In this document: positions 1 to 5,414 of the stretch, one piece after another
Position numbering within the stretch: position 1 is the stretch's first letter
How the letters are laid out: each line of letters starts with the position of its first letter
Assembly (NCBI GenBank): GCA_002505685.1
Contig: DAVT01000127.1
Location: 967-6,538, forward strand
DNA from: Euryarchaeota archaeon UBA501
GTDB taxonomy: Archaea; Thermoplasmatota; Poseidoniia; Poseidoniales; Thalassarchaeaceae
Direction of reading: 5' to 3'
Length of the DNA: 5,572 bases
Translations under genes and position numbers: made by a program
The notes under the pieces: model-generated
The model's input: the letters and a program-made list of their open reading frames with translations, nothing else
Told to the model about the DNA's origin: nothing
Databases searched by the model: none

Positions 1-104
1 TTCTCAAAAACTTCGACTTTTTTACCGTTTTTTGCGAGAATGGTAGCCGCTGCAAGTCCGGATAAGCCCGCGCCGAGAATCCGAATTACATCGTCATCAA
101 CCAT
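1..104 (-). CDS. FAD/NAD(P)-binding oxidoreductase, N-terminal fragment
   Basis: The gene starts at the ATG on the minus strand (104-102) and runs off the left edge, so only 34 complete codons are visible. Residues 6-34 form a classic Rossmann dinucleotide-binding fold: a hydrophobic first strand (VIRIL), the glycine motif G11-A-G13-L-S-G16, an alanine-rich helix, then a second strand (KKVEVFE) ending in Glu34. Glu at that position normally binds the ribose hydroxyls of FAD. This arrangement is typical of FAD-dependent oxidoreductases such as phytoene desaturase/amine oxidase-like or geranylgeranyl reductase-like enzymes. The visible part does not separate these families, so substrate and pathway are unknown. 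No signal peptide precedes the fold, so it is probably cytoplasmic or membrane-associated from the cytoplasmic side. It is transcribed divergently from the aldolase relic. Confidence 0.85.
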   Translation of the reverse strand, partial: MVDDDVIRILGAGLSGLAAATILAKNGKKVEVFE

Positions 105-240
105 GTGCGACCCGACTCTCGACTTTCGACGTATGAGATGAATCCTCCGAAAATGCCCTAACGTCGTTAATTTTCTTCTAATTCATTAATGGAGAGTAAT
201 CCTAACGGTGGATTGAAGCCTAAAATGACCTGCAACGACT
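105..240. promoter_or_regulatory. Divergent control region between oxidoreductase and aldolase relic
   Basis: This gap holds the start signals of the minus-strand oxidoreductase and the old promoter block of the aldolase relic. It contains an 11-base palindrome with an odd centre (TAACG-T-CGTTA, 159-169) that could be an operator. An AT-rich stretch (168-190) could hold TATA-like elements. No strong Shine-Dalgarno sequence is visible before the ATG at 104. The roles are inferred from position only. Confidence 0.4.
178..218 (+). repeat. Aldolase promoter block, copy A
   Basis: This 41-base block matches 967-1007 upstream of the intact aldolase at 37 of 41 positions (differences at 180, 184, 198 and 200). 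Its core runs from ATTAATGGAGAGT to CGGTGGATTGAAG. It lies at almost the same distance from the following ATG as in copy B (one base shorter), so it is a true duplicate of the aldolase upstream region and not a chance match. The two copies are in the same orientation. Confidence 0.85.
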
Positions 241-321
241 ATGGACAAGGCACTCCTTGAAGCCACAGTAACAGCACTGGCAGCATCAGGAAAAGGGATT
301 GAACAATCATTGCGCATCTAA
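241..321 (+). pseudogene. Truncated 5' end of a class I fructose-bisphosphate aldolase gene
   Basis: The reading frame is ATG at 241 to TAA at 319-321, 26 codons. The first 20 codons align without gaps to the start of the intact aldolase at 1031: both begin MDKALLEAT and both reach GKGI. At nucleotide level 47 of 60 bases match. Several of the changes are silent (Lys3, Leu6, Leu13, Gly17, Lys18 and Gly19 codons), as expected for two copies that diverged while still coding. After GKGI the homology stops abruptly at about base 300. The frame then continues with six unrelated codons (EQSLRI) that overlap the 3' end of the convergent zinc-knuckle gene. All catalytic residues of aldolase lie beyond the break, so this fragment cannot be an enzyme. 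It is best read as the left-over 5' end of an older or displaced aldolase copy. A functional leader peptide is possible but unsupported. Confidence 0.8.
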
Positions 322-918
322 CTTGTTTGGGCAAGTCCTTGAATTATGACCACTTTGACCACAATTACTGCACAACCTTGAGCCACGCATCATCACTCGT
401 TTTTCCCTTCTCATCGCAGCAGATGGGTTAATCTCGGGGCAGGTGCGTTTATTGTGTCCAATAGCACCACATGCTGAGCAGATACGTTCTCCATCAATTC
501 GCTTTTTGCGTGCTTTTTCACGATTAGGATGCAATATTGGGCAGGTTTGGATATTGTGTCCTGATTGCTGACAATGGGAACAAACACGCCCTTTTGTTTT
601 CTTTATCAACCGCTCTGGATACAGAATGGGACATGTTCTGATGTTGTGGCCGACGGTTCCACAATGGCTGCAAATACGGCGACCATCAGATCTTGGTTTT
701 TGCTCACGTTTATTGCGCCGTAAAGCCCCTTCTGGATTGGCCGTCGGACAGGTTCTCGAATTGTGCCCCTTTTGTCCGCAAGATGAGCACGCGCGTGTGT
801 ATCGATTCCTTTCTCTAATAACACGCTTATTTGCAGATTCAGGATTTATCTGAGGACAAGTTCTGACATTGTGACCGTGTTTGCCACAAGATGCACAACG
901 TCTTCTTCCGCTTGGCAC
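307..918 (-). CDS. Six-zinc-knuckle (CCHC) basic protein
   Basis: The 203-residue protein consists of six CX2CX4HX4C zinc knuckles at residues 8-21, 44-57, 83-96, 113-126, 147-160 and 183-196, repeating every 30-39 residues. All cysteines and histidines are intact. Five knuckles end in GHNxRTCP; the fourth has GHNIQTCP. The linkers share a degenerate N/H/Y-P-E/N/S pattern followed by clusters of Arg/Lys. By my count 44 Arg/Lys stand against 12 Asp/Glu, so the protein is strongly basic, which fits binding of single-stranded nucleic acid, the usual role of CCHC knuckles. GHNSRTCP-type knuckles are known from plant MYBS3/KUA1-like transcription factors. There is no enzymatic domain, signal peptide or membrane segment. 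The start is GTG at 918: a TGA lies in frame at 939-937 and no in-frame ATG precedes the first knuckle. The gene sits between two aldolase 5' ends and points away from the intact aldolase. Its cellular role is unknown. Confidence 0.88.
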   Translation of the reverse strand: MPSGRRRCASCGKHGHNVRTCPQINPESANKRVIRERNRYTRACSSCGQKGHNSRTCPTANPEGALRRNKREQKPRSDGRRICSHCGTVGHNIRTCPILYPERLIKKTKGRVCSHCQQSGHNIQTCPILHPNREKARKKRIDGERICSACGAIGHNKRTCPEINPSAAMRREKRVMMRGSRLCSNCGQSGHNSRTCPNKLDAQ

Positions 919-966
919 ATTTCCAAAATATGCTATTCAATTTATGATGCTATTGTTTTGTTATGA
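919..966. promoter_or_regulatory. AT-rich divergent promoter region of zinc-knuckle gene and aldolase
   Basis: This very AT-rich stretch lies between the GTG of the zinc-knuckle gene and promoter block B of the aldolase. Read on the minus strand it contains CATAAATTG (about 945-937), a weak TATA-like element roughly 20-27 bases before the GTG. A GGA at 924-922 is the only Shine-Dalgarno-like trace. Promoter function is inferred from position and composition. Confidence 0.35.
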
Positions 967-1007
967 CTTATTGATTAATGGAGAGTTAACCTAACGGTGG
1001 ATTGAAG
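967..1007 (+). repeat. Aldolase promoter block, copy B
   Basis: This is the second copy of the block at 178-218, 37 of 41 bases identical, ending 23 bases before the aldolase ATG. The ATTAAT at 974-979 could be the TATA-like element, which would put the transcript start near 1000 and give a short leader. The leader between the block and the ATG (1008-1030) is not conserved with copy A and has no clear Shine-Dalgarno sequence. Confidence 0.75.
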
Positions 1008-1030
1008 GCAGACAAGAACATCGCAAGAAC

Positions 1031-2074
1031 ATGGACAAAGCACTCCTCGAAGCCACAGCAGCCGCATTGGTCGCACCCGGGAAGGGCATTCTTGCAGCAG
1101 ATGAAAGCAATGGGACGATGACGAAGCGCCTTGAAGGCGTGGGAATCGAATCGAGCGAAGAAACACGCCGTGCCTACCGAGCCAACCTTTTCGCCACAGC
1201 AGGCTGTGAATCAGCAGTCAGCGGAGTCATCCTCTACGACGAAACCATCCGGCAAAACATGGAAGATGGAACTCCAATCCCTGATTACCTGAACTCTCGT
1301 GGAATTTTCCCAGGAATCAAAGTAGATACTGGTACACTAGAAATGGGTGATAATCCCGGCGAAGTAGTGACTAAAGGTATTGATGCAGAACCTGAAAATG
1401 GTTGGGCCGATTTACGTACCCGCTGCAAAGAATATTTCGAAATGGGTGCCCGATTTGCCAAGTGGCGCGCAGTAATCAAGATAGACACGATTTCTGAATC
1501 CTCAAAACCCTCAGAAGGTTGCATGAGGGCCAATGCCCAAGCTCTTGCGAATTATGCTCTAATTTGCCAAGAACAAGGCCTCGTTCCAATCATCGAGCCT
1601 GAAGTATTGATGGATGGCGGACATGGTGCAAGCAAGTGCGCAGAGGTGACATCTGAAATTCTCCGTCAGACGTTTGATGAATGCCGAAAATTAGGTGTGC
1701 ATAATCCTGGAGCATTACTGAAACCGAACATGGTCATTTCTGGAAAAGATTCCAATGAGCAAATCTCTCGTGAACATGTTGCAAATTCCACAGTTGAATG
1801 CCTAACAGAATCAGTCCCACATGATGTGGGTGGTGTCGTGTTCTTGTCTGGTGGTCAATCCGATGAAGAAGCCACTGATCATCTCAATCGGATGAATGCG
1901 ATGGACGTGGAACACCCATGGCAACTTTCGTATTCTTATGGTCGTGCACTTCAGGCTGCAGCACTCAAGGCATGGGCAGAAAACGGAGCTGAGGCAAGTC
2001 AGGCCGCATTCGCTCACCGCGCAAAGATGAACTCACTCGCTAGAAGTGGCGATTGGGATATCAGTTTGGAATAA
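1031..2074 (+). CDS. Class I fructose-1,6-bisphosphate aldolase
   Basis: This cytoplasmic enzyme reversibly cleaves fructose-1,6-bisphosphate into dihydroxyacetone phosphate and glyceraldehyde-3-phosphate, serving glycolysis and gluconeogenesis. The 347-residue protein follows the animal/plant-type class I family from end to end. GKGILAADES has Asp24 (rabbit Asp33). GIKVD has Lys97 (Lys107). FAKWR has Lys144 (Lys146). IIEPE has Glu189 and Glu191 (Glu187 and Glu189). LLKPNM carries the Schiff-base Lys231 (Lys229). FLSGGQS at 271-277 and YGRALQ with Arg305 bind phosphate. All catalytic residues are present, so it should be active and metal-independent. The N-terminus is about nine residues shorter than rabbit aldolase. 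The C-terminus ends DWDISLE and lacks the terminal tyrosine that tunes the animal enzymes. The ATG start is supported by the shared MDKALLEAT in the relic at 241. It is convergent with the small winged-helix gene downstream. Confidence 0.96.
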   Translation: MDKALLEATAAALVAPGKGILAADESNGTMTKRLEGVGIESSEETRRAYRANLFATAGCESAVSGVILYDETIRQNMEDGTPIPDYLNSRGIFPGIKVDTGTLEMGDNPGEVVTKGIDAEPENGWADLRTRCKEYFEMGARFAKWRAVIKIDTISESSKPSEGCMRANAQALANYALICQEQGLVPIIEPEVLMDGGHGASKCAEVTSEILRQTFDECRKLGVHNPGALLKPNMVISGKDSNEQISREHVANSTVECLTESVPHDVGGVVFLSGGQSDEEATDHLNRMNAMDVEHPWQLSYSYGRALQAAALKAWAENGAEASQAAFAHRAKMNSLARSGDWDISLE

Positions 2075-2089
2075 GTCCCATTCTGAAAC

Positions 2090-2136
2090 AAAAAAAACGC
2101 CGAGACACCCGAGGCCAAAGCCCCGGGTGACTCGGC
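2090..2136 (-). terminator. Hairpin plus T-tract terminator of the small winged-helix gene
   Basis: Bases 2099-2111 pair with 2124-2136 (GCCGAGACACCCG against CGGGTGACTCGGC, 12 of 13 pairs). After one mismatch the stem continues with GGC/GCC around a CAAA loop (2116-2119). On the minus strand the stem is followed one base later by eight T (2097-2090), giving the textbook intrinsic terminator. It begins 15 bases after the stop codon of the minus-strand gene. No T-tract follows the stem on the plus strand, so it should not terminate the aldolase in the same classic way. Confidence 0.85.
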
Positions 2137-2151
2137 AGTTGTGTCATCCGA

Positions 2152-2448
2152 TTAGCGTCGGTCGCGATCCATGAGGATGGGTCCTTCGCCATCCCACTCA
2201 GGATAGTTGTCGGAGACCCAGATGCGTGTGGCCCATTCGCAGATGTCATATCCACCGGAAAGAATGCCGGAGCGCTTGATGTACCCGACCTTGACAATGT
2301 CCTTATCCTTGCTGAGAACATTACCCAACTGTTGGCTGGTTGTACCGTGTCGCATGGTACTGTTGATGTGCTCAAGGATTTCTGCTGTATTTCGTGGACG
2401 TTCCGCCAAGAACGCCTTAATTTTCTCTCGAATTCTCACTGTTTTCAT
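2152..2448 (-). CDS. Small winged-helix DNA-binding protein
   Basis: The 98-residue protein has the layout of a compact winged helix-turn-helix domain. Helix 1 is about residues 3-15 (VRIREKIKAFLAE) and helix 2 about 20-29 (NTAEILEHIN). The recognition helix is about 35-47 (GTTSQQLGNVLSK). A beta-wing spans about 50-72 (DIVKVGYIKRSGILSGGYDICEW). The tail is unusual, with two further Trp (77, 85), an acidic PEWDGEGP stretch and a basic end (DRDRR). No ligand-binding or metal site is visible, so it is likely a small transcription regulator, perhaps acting on its own divergent promoter region. The ATG at 2448 is favoured by a GGGGGT seven bases upstream on the minus strand and an AT-rich tract (2471-2482). 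It converges on the aldolase and diverges from the 900-residue gene. The fold is inferred from sequence pattern only. Confidence 0.75.
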   Translation of the reverse strand: MKTVRIREKIKAFLAERPRNTAEILEHINSTMRHGTTSQQLGNVLSKDKDIVKVGYIKRSGILSGGYDICEWATRIWVSDNYPEWDGEGPILMDRDRR

Positions 2449-2485
2449 CTTTTTACCCCCTGTTCTTTGATAATTTTTTGATGCG
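2449..2485 (-). promoter_or_regulatory. Promoter and ribosome-binding region of the small winged-helix gene
   Basis: Read on the minus strand, an A/T tract (CAAAAAATTATC, about 2483-2471) is followed by AGGGGGT and then the ATG at 2448. The G-rich run lies at a usual Shine-Dalgarno distance, though it is not the consensus GGAGG. The A/T tract is a reasonable TATA or -10-like element. The assignment rests on position. Confidence 0.4.
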
Positions 2486-2549
2486 ACACTATGCTTCCGG
2501 TGTGGGTGGCCATGCCGACTGTAGCGAGCGATTGCTGCTATTCATATAA

Positions 2550-2679
2550 CCGTAACGGCGCGTTTTTCTATTTAGTTACGTAAAGATACGCAAAAATGCA
2601 CACTAAGTTGGTAAATCCCAACTTTGATTTTGTTAACCCCTACATTTCCAGTGGAAATTAGTAACAAAATGTAACTAAT
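2550..2679. promoter_or_regulatory. Cluster of palindromes in the divergent region (candidate operators)
   Basis: Five inverted repeats lie within 130 bases. They are CCGT-A-ACGG (2550-2558), TTACGTAA (2576-2583), AAGTTGG-6-CCAACTT (2605-2624), ATTTCC-AGT-GGAAAT (2644-2658) and ATTAGTAAC-5-GTAACTAAT (2657-2679, 8 of 9 pairs). The word GTAAC or its complement occurs at 2552, 2575, 2661 and 2671. Such short dyads fit binding sites for dimeric winged-helix regulators, of which one or two are encoded next to it. No clear TATA box was found just before the GTG at 2712. Confidence 0.45.
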
Positions 2680-2711
2680 AGAACAATTCAAGTACAATAC
2701 CAGTCTAGCCA

Positions 2712-5414
2712 GTGACGAGGACGCTTCAGATAGTGTCACATGGAGGTATTTGCATCGTAGATGAGTCAGATGCCGAAGAAGTACAACAGACCCCCCCATC
2801 ATTGCCTGTCAAGCGCATTCGAAGTGGGATTCGGCGCCGAATTATGGAGTGTTTATCTGAAGGTAGAGCAACAGTGTCGCAAATTTCTGTTTCAACTTCG
2901 ATTCGATTGCCACACGTATCGGCTGAATTGAAACGTCTTCGAGGAGATGGTTTAGCATTCTCAGACGAAGAGTCCGGCTCACGAGGAGCTTGTTTGGCTT
3001 TGACCGCCAAGGGATGGGATGTCATTCGTCTAGATGAGATTGCACGCCTCAAGCAACTCCCCCAAACAACCCCACCTCAAGGTGCATTGGGACGACTGAT
3101 TTCTGTCGTTGGGGATCAGGTGCTTATTGCATTTATTCGAAGGCCGGTGTCCGGACCCATCGCCATCCCGAGTACACCTTTAGAGGCAACATCGCCTCAA
3201 ACTGGAAATGAAAAATGGACTTGGATTGAGCCACGTGAACGAAAACCTAGGTGGATAGCATCCGAAACATTTCAACCAGTACCTCCTCCATCCCGAGAAG
3301 TGGATTCTAGCAGCATATCTGCATGGGGAGCAGATATTCAGGTATGGGGTTTGCAACGTTTTCGAATTATAGATAAATCACAATCCTTGCATTTGGCCAC
3401 TGGGGCATGGTTTGGAGAAATGGAAGCACTTACCAGCGAAACTTTGCCTGATAGCATCCCCAGGTCTGGGAATTGGCGATTGGGGTCCCTAGCAGTTGAT
3501 GGGCCTTCGATTCGCTTGAATGGTCCCTTGATTGGAATTGGTTTGGACCGCCTTTGCCGGATGGCGATTTTGAATTCCGCTTCTTCTAATGCAATCACAA
3601 TTTCTGCGCATAGAGTTAGAGAAAAGTCCAACGCAATGCCATTGGGTGTTCTTGAAGAATGGATGAAAATCGCTCACCCGCGTATACATGAATCTGAGCG
3701 AGAAGGTCGTTTGCATTCACTTCGAGAATTTTTACTTGAATCAGATGAACAACAGAAGAATGCAAAACGTCGCCGAGTCGAAGACACGACACTACGTCGC
3801 TTCCAATCTCATTGGGGGGAGTTAACATGGACACAAGATTCCATTAGTATAGGGGATTGGGTTGACACAAGTTCGCTATCCAAACAAGCAGAGCGAGCAC
3901 TCATACAGTGGGCACTAATCCATTTGGAAGATGAAATTTCAATCGAGATTCGATTCCCAACATCATTGAACTCCATATCCGCTTCTCGAGTTCCCGAAAA
4001 TGTGCGATTGGTATTGGCCACTGAATGGACAGATCCTCCATTGGCTCACCAAATTATACCGCACCCCGTATTGTCTTCGATGTGGGTGAAACTTTCATTG
4101 ATAGAAGGATTCGAAACTCCCCTCAATCTTTCTCCAGCCGTAACCCTTGAAACACATTCAGAAGAAATAGTTTGGAAACCCCCAACAAATGCAGAAGAAG
4201 TACAATCTTCAAGGATATCAATCGGACCATTATCAGATGCAAATTTTGTACCCAATTTGACAGTTGAAGAAAATGAGGAGCGCCTCCTTCGTGCGGCAGT
4301 ACTTTGTTTCCCTGAAGGAAACTCAGAATGGGCCAACCGGATGGAATCGCATTATCCGGTGGTGTCGTGGATTGCTTCTGAACCCGCAGATCGATGGTCG
4401 CGGTGGGAAAGGATTGGAAGTACATTGGGCCCTGATTGGATTGGCCTCATGAGTGCCAGAGACATTCCCCCTGATGCATTGAGTAACGCAGCTTTTTCGG
4501 ATTCTTCAACATGGAATCGAACATTGATTCAAGAGACACGTTTACGAATTCGAGAGGATCCAGAAACCGCACAGGCATTACGTCAAGCAGCAGAATCAAC
4601 GAATACGAAACAGGCTGCATGGACTTCAGCAATTCTACTATCTGAAGTCGCTTGGCTATCGTCAGAACTTCAATCAGATCTCTCTACATGGGGCTTGGAT
4701 TATTTCATCGAAGACCCTCCACAAAGATGTGCAGCCGCAATTTCTGGTTTGGATTGGCTGGCAACCCAATATCCTGAAAGAATGCAATCTGAATCAGAAG
4801 ATTGGCGTCAGATTGCAAAGCAAGTAGGGTACTCAAGACCACAGAATCATGACTTACACCTTTGGGCAGTATTGTCTGATTGGCTTGAATCTGAAAACCG
4901 ACCCCATCCGTCAGTCATGCCCTTGATTGTCAAGCATTTGCCGGAAGAGTGGTGGGCACCTTTTGCGGAAACAATCCTTACTGTTTTGTCAGATGACTTA
5001 GAAGGAATTGCACTGATTTCAGAATTGGATGTAGCATGGCCGAGCCTTATCTTGAGACCTCAAGGTGAATTCCATCGAATCCCCGGTGATTATTCGACAC
5101 AACATGGAGGTGTTCGGAGAACACTTCTGACCAGATTGGAGCGATTATTTGAGAATGAATTGTGGTCTGATGATTTGCAAGGATCAATGATGATACGAGA
5201 TCTCAGTGAAGCCTTGCGAGCCGCTAGAGATTTGACACCTCCCAATTTTGGTTTGGTCCACCCCATGGTTCGTTGGTTGGCTCTACCCGTTCATCGCTGG
5301 CCTCCAATAGATGTGGTTCTAATGACAAAAGGAGATACACGAATTACTGCTCGTATTGCAACAATGACCTCAGGATGGCATGCTGACTTATCCCGCAATG
5401 TATTGGACATTTGA
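2712..5414 (+). CDS. Large Trp-rich protein with N-terminal winged helix, function unknown
   Basis: I do not recognise this 900-residue protein. Residues about 33-110 look like a winged helix: helix 1 SGIRRRIMECLSEG (38-51), helix 2 TVSQISVST (54-62), recognition helix LPHVSAELKRLRGDG (66-80), wing LAFSDEESGSRGACLALTAKG (81-101). The next part (about 125-520) looks mixed alpha/beta. The part at about 520-850 looks mainly helical and Trp-studded (WLSSELQSDLSTWGLDY, LWAVLSDWLES, EEWWAPFAETILTVLS). I count 36 Trp (4.0%), several times the usual share, with few Lys and only six Cys. No Walker, HNH, RNase, protease, kinase or metal-cluster motif was found, and there is no signal peptide or membrane span. 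GTG at 2712 is the first in-frame start after a TAG at 2706-2708. GTG at 2733 is an alternative, and the first in-frame ATG (2844) would cut helix 1. DNA binding is likely; the body may sense or assemble, but that is conjecture. Confidence 0.85.
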   Translation: MTRTLQIVSHGGICIVDESDAEEVQQTPPSLPVKRIRSGIRRRIMECLSEGRATVSQISVSTSIRLPHVSAELKRLRGDGLAFSDEESGSRGACLALTAKGWDVIRLDEIARLKQLPQTTPPQGALGRLISVVGDQVLIAFIRRPVSGPIAIPSTPLEATSPQTGNEKWTWIEPRERKPRWIASETFQPVPPPSREVDSSSISAWGADIQVWGLQRFRIIDKSQSLHLATGAWFGEMEALTSETLPDSIPRSGNWRLGSLAVDGPSIRLNGPLIGIGLDRLCRMAILNSASSNAITISAHRVREKSNAMPLGVLEEWMKIAHPRIHESEREGRLHSLREFLLESDEQQKNAKRRRVEDTTLRRFQSHWGELTWTQDSISIGDWVDTSSLSKQAERALIQWALIHLEDEISIEIRFPTSLNSISASRVPENVRLVLATEWTDPPLAHQIIPHPVLSSMWVKLSLIEGFETPLNLSPAVTLETHSEEIVWKPPTNAEEVQSSRISIGPLSDANFVPNLTVEENEERLLRAAVLCFPEGNSEWANRMESHYPVVSWIASEPADRWSRWERIGSTLGPDWIGLMSARDIPPDALSNAAFSDSSTWNRTLIQETRLRIREDPETAQALRQAAESTNTKQAAWTSAILLSEVAWLSSELQSDLSTWGLDYFIEDPPQRCAAAISGLDWLATQYPERMQSESEDWRQIAKQVGYSRPQNHDLHLWAVLSDWLESENRPHPSVMPLIVKHLPEEWWAPFAETILTVLSDDLEGIALISELDVAWPSLILRPQGEFHRIPGDYSTQHGGVRRTLLTRLERLFENELWSDDLQGSMMIRDLSEALRAARDLTPPNFGLVHPMVRWLALPVHRWPPIDVVLMTKGDTRITARIATMTSGWHADLSRNVLDI

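Noticed and set aside
198..214. Small inverted repeat AATCC-7-GGATT in block A as a hairpin or operator
   Set aside because: The left arm is changed in block B (AACC) while the right arm is not, so pairing is not maintained.
189..260. Short upstream ORF starting at the ATG inside the promoter block (about 189 in copy A, 978 in copy B)
   Set aside because: In copy B it reads only MES and stop, in copy A a different 23-codon frame. The translation is not conserved, so there is no sign of a leader peptide.
626..853. Plus-strand 75-codon frame opposite the zinc-knuckle gene
   Set aside because: It is the antisense shadow of the knuckle repeats. The minus strand shows six perfect CCHC motifs and clearly is the coding strand.
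307..918. Zinc-knuckle gene as a retroelement Gag
   Set aside because: There is no reverse transcriptase, integrase, protease or terminal repeat nearby, and Gag proteins usually carry one or two knuckles after a capsid domain.
307..918. Zinc-knuckle gene as an insertion sequence transposase
   Set aside because: There is no catalytic domain, and I found no terminal inverted repeats at its borders. The flanking repeats are direct copies of the aldolase 5' end.
2061..2375. 104-codon minus-strand frame overlapping the small winged-helix gene
   Set aside because: It runs through the terminator hairpin and the end of the aldolase. Its translation has no domain pattern, while the frame 2152-2448 has a winged helix and a fitting terminator.
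2572..2802. 76-codon minus-strand frame in the intergenic region upstream of the large gene
   Set aside because: It covers the palindrome-rich AT-rich spacer and the start of the large gene. The composition is Leu/Ser/Ile-rich as expected from AT-rich DNA, and no domain is visible.
2712..5414. Large gene as a defence NTPase or nuclease
   Set aside because: I looked for Walker A/B, HNH, PD-ExK, TIR, HEPN and DHH-like motifs and saw none. A defence role would be pure guesswork.
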